Positions 34,401-41,930 of a stretch of 64,000 nucleotides of DNA are shown here, one piece after another. The first letter of the stretch is position 1. Every line of letters begins with the position of its first letter. The stretch lies in NCBI GenBank assembly GCA_024280855.1, contig JAJRPG010000024.1, positions 21,136 through 85,135 on the forward strand. Reading direction: 5' to 3'. The DNA comes from Planctomycetota bacterium. GTDB taxonomy: Bacteria > Planctomycetota > Phycisphaerae > UBA1845. The position numbers and the translations under genes were made by a program. A model generated the notes under the pieces. It was not told where the DNA came from. It did not search any database and saw only the letters and a list, made by a program, of their open reading frames with translations.

Positions 34401-36696
34401 AGTTGGTGCCGTCCAACATGTCATTAGCCAGGCAAGAGCCAAAACCGTTGCAGGTGTCCGCACTGGTACATGCAGTACTTGATGGGTCTCCACATGCCGC
34501 CCCTGATGCGACTAGGTTAGGTAGGCATCCGCCCGTACCATCGCAAGCGTCCGCACTATCACACTCATTCGATGTTGGATCGCCACAGGCCGTACCTGCA
34601 ATTAACACCGGATGCGTACAAATGCCCGTAGCACAGACATCGCCTCGACACTCATTTCCATCATCGGTACATGCCGTACCATCTGCGATACGATTACCTG
34701 CACAAACGCCCCCCCCATCACAGGTATCCGGATTATCACATTCCGACATACCAGGATTTCCACAGGCCGTACCTGCGAAAACAAAATTTCCATTACAGAC
34801 GCCCGTACCATCACAGGTGTCCGGATCGTCGCATTGATTACCTACTTGATTGCCACAGGGCAGTCCCGAAGGTGAAACATTTGGCAGACATGCCCCCGAT
34901 CCATCGCAGGTATCTGCATCGTCACAATCCGTATCAGACGGGTCTCCGCACGAAGTACCAGAAGCCGTTAAGTTATTCAAACACGAACCGGCGCCATCGC
35001 AGGAGTCCGCGCCATTACAATCAGTGGTTATCGCGCTGCCACATGCTGCGCCAGAAGGCTGAAGATTTGTCGCACAAACTCCCGTGCCATCACAGGTATC
35101 TGCGTTATTGCATTCTGTTGTTGTTGGATCACCACACGTCGTGCCCGCCGCAGCTAGAGGGTGAGCGCACTGCCCTGACTGGCAAACGTCAGTTCGACAT
35201 TCGTTGCCATCATCCGTACATGCTGTTCCGTCAGCTACGTTATTGCCACCACAGACGCCGGCTCCATCACACGCATCAGCATTGTCACATTCTGAAACAC
35301 TAGGGTCACCGCAGGTTGTTCCAGCCGGCAATGCATTGGATTGGCATAAACCACTGCCATTGCACGAATCCGGGTCGTCACATTGGTTACCAACCGGATT
35401 CCCACAAGGCAATCCAGTTGGTTCATTATTCACTAAACATGCACCAATTCCGTCACAAGTGTCAGGATTGTCGCACTCTAAATCCGTTGGATCGCCGCAG
35501 GATGTGCCAGCAACAGGGATGTTCGCAAGGCAAACACCATTACCATCGCAGGTGTCGGCCGCGTTGCACTCAGTATTAGAGGGATTTCCACATGACGTTC
35601 CAGCCGTTTGTGGATTGGCTCGACACGTGCCCAAGCCATCACAAGTATCCGCATTATCGCATTCGGAAGTTGTGGGATCACCACAAGCCGCACCAGATGC
35701 TAGTGATCGATCGACACACGTACCAGCGCCATCACATGTGTCCTGAGCATCACATTCTCCGGCCGCAGCGTTACCGCACATCGCACCATCCGCCTGAGGC
35801 TGTTGCGTAACCATACCAGTTCCAGCATCGCACACACCAGTTGTACATTCATTGCCGTCATCGATGGTCGTCGTGGCGCCAGTTGTCGGGTTGCAGCATT
35901 CGCTCGCCGGGTTAAATGTCGGCGTATTAACGCAAGTATTGTTAACGTCACAAACATCTGTCGTACAAGTACTACCATCGTCACAATCCGCGTTATTCTG
36001 GCAGGCTATTGAAATCCTCGCTGGAGTTAAAGTAAGCGGCGTGAGTACCGTACCAGCGAAATCCAGCATGAAGCTGATCTGCGGATTATTTTTGAACGCA
36101 ATCGTATAGGTTCCTGCAGCTGTAGCTGGAACATCGACTAATAGCGTGCCACCATAGCGAGCCGTGCCGTCGTCTGGCACTCCCGTTGTCGCGCCTGGTC
36201 CAGTCGTGCAAAAATATTCGTAATCAGGCAGGATCGTCGCGACCCCACAAAGCGGATCAAAACCCGCAACAACTAGCCCGGAATTATCAATGCAAAACTC
36301 ACCAGCAGGGCAAGACGAAATATCGCATCGAGGGCCATTGGGATCGACCAACTGGCCAACAGTGCAACGCTTGAGGATAACAAACGCGCCAGCCGTGGCA
36401 TCCGGGGTGGTAAAGGCAGTCAGAGGCGCCCCCGTGCCGCTAGAAAAGGATGCAGAGTCAAAGGCTACCTGGTAAGTTCCAAGCAGAGGCAGACCATCTA
36501 AATTCACATCCCACCCCGAAATCATGATCGCTAACTCGACGCGTTGCCCGCCGCCTTGCAAAATGATTTCATCACCCGCAATCGTATGCGCACCATCCGC
36601 ACCGATCGGGACAAAAGCGATTTCCTGAGCGCGACCAGTCGCAGCTAAGGTAAACATGACACCAGCGACCGCCAACCAATTTCCATACCTCGACAT
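31483..36696 (-). CDS. Giant secreted cysteine-rich repeat protein with dockerin-like tail
   Basis: This 1737-residue protein starts at an ATG with AGGAG eight bases upstream and has a signal peptide (cleavage probably after GRAQ). Residues about 25-225 look like a beta-sandwich, possibly cohesin-like. Next come arrays of a 31-residue unit, CGDP..(S/T)(E/D/Q)C(D/N)..DTCDGxGxC..N.....; I count 26 such DTCDG units, 13 on each side of a central domain, plus five inserts of the CTDDGNEC..D.C..G.C.HP form. The central region (about residues 900-1030) resembles a pre-peptidase C-terminal-type domain. The last 80 residues hold a dockerin-like pair (GDVNSDGLVSSADILAIV and NGIINAADILFVV) and end in GCPVPCP. 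Function unknown; a surface or extracellular role is likely. Confidence 0.85.
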   Translation of the reverse strand: MSRYGNWLAVAGVMFTLAATGRAQEIAFVPIGADGAHTIAGDEIILQGGGQRVELAIMISGWDVNLDGLPLLGTYQVAFDSASFSSGTGAPLTAFTTPDATAGAFVILKRCTVGQLVDPNGPRCDISSCPAGEFCIDNSGLVVAGFDPLCGVATILPDYEYFCTTGPGATTGVPDDGTARYGGTLLVDVPATAAGTYTIAFKNNPQISFMLDFAGTVLTPLTLTPARISIACQNNADCDDGSTCTTDVCDVNNTCVNTPTFNPASECCNPTTGATTTIDDGNECTTGVCDAGTGMVTQQPQADGAMCGNAAAGECDAQDTCDGAGTCVDRSLASGAACGDPTTSECDNADTCDGLGTCRANPQTAGTSCGNPSNTECNAADTCDGNGVCLANIPVAGTSCGDPTDLECDNPDTCDGIGACLVNNEPTGLPCGNPVGNQCDDPDSCNGSGLCQSNALPAGTTCGDPSVSECDNADACDGAGVCGGNNVADGTACTDDGNECRTDVCQSGQCAHPLAAAGTTCGDPTTTECNNADTCDGTGVCATNLQPSGAACGSAITTDCNGADSCDGAGSCLNNLTASGTSCGDPSDTDCDDADTCDGSGACLPNVSPSGLPCGNQVGNQCDDPDTCDGTGVCNGNFVFAGTACGNPGMSECDNPDTCDGGGVCAGNRIADGTACTDDGNECRGDVCATGICTHPVLIAGTACGDPTSNECDSADACDGTGGCLPNLVASGAACGDPSSTACTSADTCNGFGSCLANDMLDGTNCDDGSFCNAGATCVGGACGGATSTDCNDNLTCTTDSCNEALTQCDNILQAGSCLIAGVCYTDGQINPANSCQICSAATLPNDWDVVAVGTLCDDGDPCTGTGGAGIGVDMCDAAGMCVGTIDPTCNDDCVNAVEVFDGVNNSNNENRGPDDDEATCQFDSNNDIWFFYVATCTGPVVMNTNGSLLLPFNDTVLTVYDACGGTEIACDDDNGNGLLSSLAFNAVDSQTYLIRIAGFMDNVGDTVLNISTVDGCVIGGICYSPGESNPTNDCEICIPLLTSTDWSSQSAGVLCGDIADTDCDAPDTCNGFGVCEVNHKSDGELCTDDANDCTDDVCFTGACTHPNKSVGTSCGNTLMTECDNADTCDGAGLCRTNFVPAGVTCGDPSTSDCDNADICDGSGLCNVNNQPDGLMCTDDGNECTLDQCAIGVCVHPSAAAGALCGNGASTQCDNPDTCDGNSVCVSNFEFSGTACGDPTSTDCNNPDSCDGAGMCLSNFQPVGLSCGDPLDTGCDNPDTCDGGGSCLANLEINGFPCGDPANTQCNNPDTCDGGGACLDNFEAAGLACGDPSTSDCDNADVCTGTGLCDPNNQNDGVSCTDDGNACTLDMCATGICDHPSRVAGFPCGDPTSTQCDNPDTCDGNSMCLSNFTAGGTACGDPADSGCDNPDTCSGTGSCQSNFEVIGFSCGDVANTDCNNPDTCDGTGACLDNFEGPGFPCGDPANTQCDNPDTCDNVGVCLSNFEAMGVSCGDPSTDQCDNADICDGVGACDSNFIATGSSCDDTDVCTESDTCDQGVCAGTAIPQAPLVEAVGPRAFRVTPLPAGSVAPVALRLTSTDWTCLDKFIDANGALVDMPVTQLPATWGSVIVRGIDIVPGPDSSYAIEAICGLFASPAGVVDMVGWGDVNSDGLVSSADILAIVLAFQLDFSLGIPFEAFDITPCEPNGIINAADILFVVKAFQLDPYSATGCPVPCP
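32110..33535 (-). repeat. Coding tandem repeat array, C-terminal set
   Basis: About 13 units with a period of roughly 93 bases (31 codons) encode Cys-rich repeats of the giant protein. Copies are imperfect at the DNA level, with the frame conserved, so selection acts on the protein. Confidence 0.75.
34440..35790 (-). repeat. Coding tandem repeat array, N-terminal set
   Basis: Thirteen units of about 93 bases encode the first block of DTCDG-type repeats in the same protein. Confidence 0.75.
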
Positions 36697-37175
36697 GGCT
36701 TCTTCTCCTAAAATCCCCTGTCAGACCTTATGGCTAAGGGCATCCCAAACGACGTTGGCCCAATACCCCACCCAGCGATTATCGCAGCGTTCTCACAGTT
36801 CTGTTCAACGACACGACCAGTCACAACCTATATGAGTTACCAGCATATCAGGAATCTATAGCCGATTCAACGATCTTTCTGATTTATGTGGCGACGGTAT
36901 TCTGGGTGGTTCTGTAGTCGTAAAGCGTGGCGTTATATCGTCCAAGTTCATGGCGACCCGTCTTGTGCGTAGTAACCTTCTTTGGCATATCCTCATCACA
37001 ATAACTCGCCCTCCGGAATAGTCCTGAACGCCCCAAATATGATAATCTCACATCGCATAGACAAAAAAATGGTGTCCGACTGAAAATTTTTCTGGTTGAA
37101 TCATATCCATTCCGTTATAATTGAACGTGCGAGGACATGGTCTAGCCGAACACCTTTGGGAGGCATGTATACCAA
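36697..37175 (+). other. Intergenic region between divergent genes
   Basis: This 479-base gap holds a possible plus-strand promoter (37093-37121). I see no palindrome comparable to those elsewhere in the window and no gene. Confidence 0.35.
37093..37121 (+). promoter_or_regulatory. Possible promoter
   Basis: A perfect TATAAT -10 is preceded by TGGTTG at 17 bases, a weak -35. It points to the gene starting at 37176. Confidence 0.3.
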
Positions 37176-37931
37176 ATGGGAAATTATCTGGGCGCTGTTT
37201 GCGATGAATTTTATGTTAGTAGTCGACTTTTCCTCAAGCTCGATATGCCGCTTCAACGGGAAACGGTGTTGCATTTTTTCGACCGCATCCGTAAAGACTA
37301 CCCCCATCTTACCAAAATGAATCGCCGTGAAGACGGGGCACTCATCTTGGAGGATGACGGGGCTGATGACAGACCTCGACGGTGGTTGCGACTTGATCGC
37401 AATAGTATGCGACTGGGCCAATTTGCGCCTACCGATCTTGATGACGTTCAACAGTATGGACAACTCGCGTACACACAGGCCCCCTATCATTTAACTTTCA
37501 GCGATCTGGACTACGATCATTTGGAGATCGTCTTCGGATTTGAATTGAACTATCGCGGGAATCACGATCAGCTAGTGGTCGAGGCCTTACAGCTCGACCA
37601 GACAGCCCTTGGTTCTCTGTTGGCCATCGAAAATGCGAAAATAATTGATGCCCAACCTTTTTTCGGCATCTCGCTAAATGAGGGGTGCGACCTTCAGGCT
37701 TATGTCGAAATTAAATCGCGAACCACAACCTTCGAGGTCCGACAAGATGCCTACGAAGATCAGCCTATTACTGTTATGCTGACACTTCGGAAATACTGGG
37801 GCGTCAATCCGCCGAAATCCTTGGCCGAGGCGTATACTTCTCTGTTTCAATCAGCCCACGAAATCGCCAGCGATAAAATCGTCCCCCATTTCGTGAATCC
37901 CTTAGCTATGGCGATTGCTACGAAATCGTGA
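37176..37931 (+). CDS. Conserved hypothetical protein, unrecognised
   Basis: This 251-residue protein begins MGNYLGAVCDEFYVSSRLFL. It has no signal peptide, no transmembrane segment and no catalytic motif I recognise. It is probably a single alpha/beta protein (FGFELNYRGNHDQLV, LTLRKYWGVNPPK). The Shine-Dalgarno spacing is long (GGGAGG about 12 bases before the ATG). The gatB start follows about 120 bases after its stop, so the two may be cotranscribed. Its function is unknown. Confidence 0.6.
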   Translation: MGNYLGAVCDEFYVSSRLFLKLDMPLQRETVLHFFDRIRKDYPHLTKMNRREDGALILEDDGADDRPRRWLRLDRNSMRLGQFAPTDLDDVQQYGQLAYTQAPYHLTFSDLDYDHLEIVFGFELNYRGNHDQLVVEALQLDQTALGSLLAIENAKIIDAQPFFGISLNEGCDLQAYVEIKSRTTTFEVRQDAYEDQPITVMLTLRKYWGVNPPKSLAEAYTSLFQSAHEIASDKIVPHFVNPLAMAIATKS

Positions 37932-38052
37932 TGATTGTAACCATCAGAATTTCCCTGGCCGTTTGACATACCCTTCGCTTAGGCGTTCGCATATACTCCG
38001 AGCCGAAAATAGCTTCAGGACGAGACGAAATTTACAGCCAATAGGATGTGTT

Positions 38053-39537
38053 GTGCCAGCGAAACAAATTTTGAAAACGCGAATCATCGTCGGCATGGAA
38101 ATCCATGTGCAACTGCGCACGCAAACCAAAATGTTTTGTGGGTGCAAGCTCTCGTTTGACGCCGCTCCGAATTCGTATGTCTGTCCGGTCTGTCTGGGAC
38201 ATCCTGGCTCACTCCCCGTTATCAATAAGCTGGCCCTTCGATTCGCCATGCTGGCTGGGCTGGCGATGAATTGTAAAATCGCCTCATACACTAAGTGGGA
38301 CCGAAAAAACTATTTTTATCCCGACCTGCCAAAAAATTATCAGGTTAGCCAATATGACCTTCCGATTTGTGGTGAGGGATATTTTGATCTGCCATCAGAC
38401 ACGCCGCCCCAAAGGATTCGCATTCGTCGCGCTCATCTGGAAGAAGATGCGGGTAAAAATATCCACGACTCTGGAAATCACACGCAAGTTGATCTCAACC
38501 GGGCCGGGACGCCGCTGTTGGAAATCGTCACGGAGCCTGATATTCATTCTGCGCAGGACGCTTATGCCTTCTGCACGGAGTTGCATCGACTGGTGACATA
38601 CATCGGCATTAGTGACGCCAATATGCAGATGGGGCAGATGCGTTTCGAGCCTAATGTCAACGTTGAAATCACCCACAGCGAAGGCGTGTCTAAAACACCT
38701 ATCGCTGAAATTAAAAACCTCAATAGTTTTCGCGCCGTAAAAAACGCGATTGAATACGAAGCCCAACGCCAGATAGCTGCGTGGGAGGAAGACTCCGAAT
38801 ACGTAATCGGTAAAGCGAACAATGAAAATCGCGGGTGGAATGATGATCGCGGCATGACGGAATTTCAGCGGACTAAGGAAGCAGCTCAGGACTATCGCTA
38901 TCTGCCCGATCCGGATTTAGTGCCTGTCACCATTTCCGAAACGATGATAAATGAGATTCGTGCGGAGCTTCCCGAATTGCCACTCCCCCGACGGCTACGA
39001 TTCATTAACAAGCTAACACTTTCCCCAAAGGACGCGGGGACGATTCTCGATCAGCGCACCACGGCTGATTTTTTTGAGGAGGCGATCAAGGCTGGTGGGC
39101 CGACGGATGTACTATGCAAACAAATCATAAATATCTGGCTCGGATTGGCTGGCGATCGACAATCTGACATCTCTAATCTCAGCGTGAGCGCAGCCAAGGT
39201 TGCAGAACTGGCTAGCATCACCGATCGAGGCGACATCAACAAGTCAGCGGCTAAGCAAATCGCGGAGGCGATGCTAACGGACGAAAAATCTCCCAGCGAA
39301 TTGGCTAAGCAATTAGGCCTTATTCAAGTCAAAGACACAGCAGCTACACAAGCGTGGGTCCAAGAGGCCATTGATAATAATGCCCAAGCAGTGCAAGACA
39401 CGATTGGCAACCCTAAGAAAGCCAAGGCTGCAATGGGGTTTTTACGTGGGCAGGTGATGAGAATCTCGGCGGGACAGGCTGACCCCAAGCTGGTGGGTGA
39501 GTTGATCGAAAAGCTGTTGATGCCTAAGTCAGAATAA
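38053..39537 (+). CDS. gatB: Asp-tRNA(Asn)/Glu-tRNA(Gln) amidotransferase subunit B
   Basis: This 494-residue protein recognises mischarged tRNA in the GatCAB complex and phosphorylates it before amidation. The chosen start is the GTG at 38053, with AGGA about seven bases before it; the frame opens further upstream without ribosome-binding support. The hallmark N-terminus (VGMEIHVQLRTQTKMFCGC) and zinc cysteines (CVCPVCLGHPG region), then AHLEEDAGK and DLNRAGTPLLEIVTEPD, are present. The C-terminal YqeY-like domain is intact. gatA and gatC are not in the window. Confidence 0.95.
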   Translation: MPAKQILKTRIIVGMEIHVQLRTQTKMFCGCKLSFDAAPNSYVCPVCLGHPGSLPVINKLALRFAMLAGLAMNCKIASYTKWDRKNYFYPDLPKNYQVSQYDLPICGEGYFDLPSDTPPQRIRIRRAHLEEDAGKNIHDSGNHTQVDLNRAGTPLLEIVTEPDIHSAQDAYAFCTELHRLVTYIGISDANMQMGQMRFEPNVNVEITHSEGVSKTPIAEIKNLNSFRAVKNAIEYEAQRQIAAWEEDSEYVIGKANNENRGWNDDRGMTEFQRTKEAAQDYRYLPDPDLVPVTISETMINEIRAELPELPLPRRLRFINKLTLSPKDAGTILDQRTTADFFEEAIKAGGPTDVLCKQIINIWLGLAGDRQSDISNLSVSAAKVAELASITDRGDINKSAAKQIAEAMLTDEKSPSELAKQLGLIQVKDTAATQAWVQEAIDNNAQAVQDTIGNPKKAKAAMGFLRGQVMRISAGQADPKLVGELIEKLLMPKSE

Positions 39538-39585
39538 TTCCTCTGCGGCAATTGCCTCTGTATAGTAACTGAATCTGGAAGACAT

Positions 39586-39606
39586 GGGTAAGCTAGGAGC
39601 TTACCC
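39586..39606. repeat. Perfect palindrome, dispersed repeat copy 2
   Basis: GGGTAAGCT-AGG-AGCTTACCC has nine-base arms and a three-base loop. The following GTGCCACCCTG also occurs at 12968-12978 (ATGCCACCCTG). Confidence 0.55.
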
Positions 39607-39647
39607 GTGCCACCCTGAGGCGCTTACCAATGCCACCAGCCCGGTAG

Positions 39648-39689
39648 GGCATGTCGTTCTTTCGCCTACTGGCGGAAGGTTGACATGCC
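39648..39689. repeat. Interspersed palindrome with AGTA loop, copy 2
   Basis: GGCATGTC...GACATGCC encloses CTTTCGCC-TACT-GGCGGAAG. It is the inverse complement of 18825-18862 with few differences. Confidence 0.55.
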
Positions 39690-39840
39690 TGAACTATCGA
39701 CACGCGAGCTGGCACCTCTACCGAATAATCATGCGGAGGGCAGGCTGATAATCGCGGCACACTTATATAAATTATCGATTCATAGTAAAGGCAGGTCCAC
39801 GACATTGCCCTACAAGATACAATGCCATCCATATGACACT

Positions 39841-40257
39841 TTAGACCTGGTCGGTTTTGTTACCCTTGAAATCTAATGACGCGGAGTTTATGCAATATCG
39901 TAGGCCTGTTGGGTCTGGGCCGTCTTCAAAAACATGGCCCAAGTGCGCGTCGCATTTGCTGCATCGTACTTCGATCCGATTTCGACCGCCCGTCCCGTCA
40001 GCGTGTTCGTCGATGTTGCCTTCGGTCGCAGGTTTGAAAAAGCTTGGCCAACCGCAACCCGGATCGTATTTAGTGTCAGACAAGAACAACACTTCGCCGC
40101 AGCAGACGCAGGTGTAGGTTCCCTTGAGATCGTGCTTATCATACTTGCCAGTGCCCGGAGCTTCGGTTCCACTTTCTCGTGTGACGCGATATTGCTCAGT
40201 TGTTAGTTGCTCTCGCCATTGGGCTTCGTCTTTTTTAACTTTGTCGTTTTCTGTCAT
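39841..40257 (-). CDS. msrB: Cytosolic peptide-methionine (R)-S-oxide reductase
   Basis: This is the second MsrB, 138 residues from the ATG at 40257 (AGGAG eight bases upstream; a longer frame exists but lacks support). It has no signal peptide, so it acts in the cytoplasm. Zinc cysteines (CVCC and CSKC), CGWPSFFKP, GHVFEDGP and the catalytic RYCINSASL are intact. It lies divergently from the PQQ-like protein gene. Confidence 0.95.
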   Translation of the reverse strand: MTENDKVKKDEAQWREQLTTEQYRVTRESGTEAPGTGKYDKHDLKGTYTCVCCGEVLFLSDTKYDPGCGWPSFFKPATEGNIDEHADGTGGRNRIEVRCSKCDAHLGHVFEDGPDPTGLRYCINSASLDFKGNKTDQV

Positions 40258-40382
40258 GAAACGTTCTCCTAAAGCTTGGCCAGCGGAAATCATCCTGCGT
40301 GACCATTTAACAAATTGACGACGCTTGCGATACGGTCAACAATTCTTTCATTGATTATGACAAAACTCAAAGGAGAATCATC

Positions 40383-41747
40383 ATGCTGCTACACGGACGC
40401 ATCGCCGGAGTAACTGCTGGAATAACAATATCCCTGTTGACCTGTATTGTCGAGGCACAGACGAATGCGACGGGGCCACATTGGCCAAGCTTTCGCGGTG
40501 CTAACGCTGGCGGGGTTTCCGATGGAATGGCTTTGCCTGTCGTTTGGGATGGACCTTCGTCAAAAAATATCGCGTGGGAAACGCCAATCCCCGGCCTGGC
40601 ACATTCTTCACCTATCGTGTGGGGCAACCGCCTTTACGTCACCTCCGCTGAAAGCAGCCAAGCGGACCCTTATCTGAAAATCGGTTTGTTTGGCGCAAGC
40701 CCGGACCATCCGGAAAACTTCGAGCATGAATTTGTTACCTATTGTCTTGATAAAAATAACGGGGAAATACTTTGGCGTCAGGTAGCTCACAAAGGCGTCC
40801 CCAAAGTTAAGCGACATATTAAAGCTAGCCATGCGAACTGCACGCCGGCGACGGATGGGCAGCACGTCGTATCATTTTTCGGATCAAACGGAATTTATTG
40901 TTACGACATGGATGGCCAATTGTTGTGGAAAAAAGACCTCGGGTATCTCGACATGGGACCAGCCAACGCCAAGTCGTTGCAATGGGGATTCTCCAGCTCG
41001 CCGGTTATTCATGATAACATGGTCATCCTGCAATGCGCCGCTCGAAATGTTTCTTTTGTCACCGCGCTCAATATCAAAGACGGGTCTGAAGTATGGCGCA
41101 CGTCGCGTGAGGTTTATCCTGGCTGGGGGACGCCTACGGTACTGGCTGACAAGCGTTTCCCGCAGGTTATTGCAAACGGATTCAAGCATATTGGCGCTTA
41201 TGATCTGAACACTGGGAAGTCGCTATGGCATCTGCATGGCGGCGGTGATGTTCCCGTGCCCACGCCCATTTTCGCTAACGACTTAATTTATATCACCAGC
41301 GCCCACGGCGGGCAGGCTCCTGTATACGCCATTCGCGCGAGCGCCAAAGGTGACATCAACCTGACAGATGGCAAAACCAGTAACGAGCATATCGCGTGGA
41401 GCCATATGAAAATCGGCAATTACATGCAAACACCGCTGGTCTATGGCCCGCACCTATACTGCTGCCGCGACTCTGGCATTCTTGCCTGCTATGACGCGAA
41501 GACAGGAAAGAAACAATATCGCAAACGCTTGGCTAGCGGAGTAGGTTTTACTTCGTCGCCGGTGGCTGGTGACAATAAGATTTATTTTACAAGTGAAGAA
41601 GGCGATGTATTTGTCATTAAGACTGGCAGCGATTACGAGCTTTTAGCCAAGAATACACTGGGTGAAATATGTATGTCTTCGCCGGCGATTTCTGAAGGAC
41701 GTTTGTATTTTAGGACACAACACCATGTGATGGCTGTTGGGAAATAA
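40383..41747 (+). CDS. Secreted PQQ-like beta-propeller protein
   Basis: This 454-residue protein has a signal peptide (SLLTCIVEAQ) and begins the mature part with HWPSFRGANAGGVSDG, the usual opening of planctomycete PQQ-like propeller proteins. Repeated WD-like blades follow (NNGEILWRQV, GQLLWKKDL, DGSEVWRTSR, TGKSLWHLHG, TGKKQYRK). No catalytic residues of the quinoprotein dehydrogenases are obvious, so it may bind without oxidising, or scaffold other proteins. AAAGGAG precedes the ATG. A strong terminator follows at 41863-41899. Confidence 0.88.
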   Translation: MLLHGRIAGVTAGITISLLTCIVEAQTNATGPHWPSFRGANAGGVSDGMALPVVWDGPSSKNIAWETPIPGLAHSSPIVWGNRLYVTSAESSQADPYLKIGLFGASPDHPENFEHEFVTYCLDKNNGEILWRQVAHKGVPKVKRHIKASHANCTPATDGQHVVSFFGSNGIYCYDMDGQLLWKKDLGYLDMGPANAKSLQWGFSSSPVIHDNMVILQCAARNVSFVTALNIKDGSEVWRTSREVYPGWGTPTVLADKRFPQVIANGFKHIGAYDLNTGKSLWHLHGGGDVPVPTPIFANDLIYITSAHGGQAPVYAIRASAKGDINLTDGKTSNEHIAWSHMKIGNYMQTPLVYGPHLYCCRDSGILACYDAKTGKKQYRKRLASGVGFTSSPVAGDNKIYFTSEEGDVFVIKTGSDYELLAKNTLGEICMSSPAISEGRLYFRTQHHVMAVGK

Positions 41748-41832
41748 TGACTCCAGTTTTAAGCAAACCTTCAAACAGCGCGTTGTCATTGTTGAGTTAC
41801 TCATTTATGGATTGCACACTACAATCTAATCA

Positions 41833-41854
41833 CCGCGCAAGCTGAAGCATGCGG
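41833..41854. repeat. Interspersed GC-rich palindrome, copy 3
   Basis: CCGCGCAAGCT-GA-AGCATGCGG, three differences from 23769-23790 and in the same intergenic type of position. Confidence 0.5.
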
Positions 41855-41862
41855 TACAAAAT

Positions 41863-41899
41863 AAAAGGGCACGGATGATTGTCACATCCGTGCCCTTTT
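41863..41899. terminator. Bidirectional terminator
   Basis: AAAAGGGCACGGATG-ATTGTCA-CATCCGTGCCCTTTT is a perfect 15-base-pair stem flanked by A and T runs. It separates the propeller gene and the convergent S9 peptidase gene. Confidence 0.85.
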
Positions 41900-41930
41900 T
41901 GCTGTCACAAAATTTTATACAATCAAAATC

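Larger units (their letters stand above)
39538..39840. other. Intergenic region with several repeats
   Basis: The gap holds the palindrome at 39586-39606, a partial repeat of its flank (CGCTTACCAATGCCACC at about 39621) and the AGTA-loop hairpin at 39648-39689. It looks like a landing zone for small palindromic elements. No gene is seen. Confidence 0.45.

Noticed and set aside
32110..35790. Periodic repeats that could be read as a CRISPR array
   Set aside because: The period (about 93 bases) is coding, repeats are imperfect and keep the frame, and there are no unique spacers or cas genes.
31652..36109. Many long open frames on the plus strand opposite the giant protein (for example 32570-33187 and 34671-35303)
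   Set aside because: They are shadows: the 93-base coding repeat on the minus strand leaves other frames open, they have no ribosome-binding sites and their translations are low-complexity.
37915..38052. Longer N-terminus for gatB
   Set aside because: It would overlap the upstream gene and lacks a ribosome-binding site; the GTG at 38053 has one and gives the normal GatB start.
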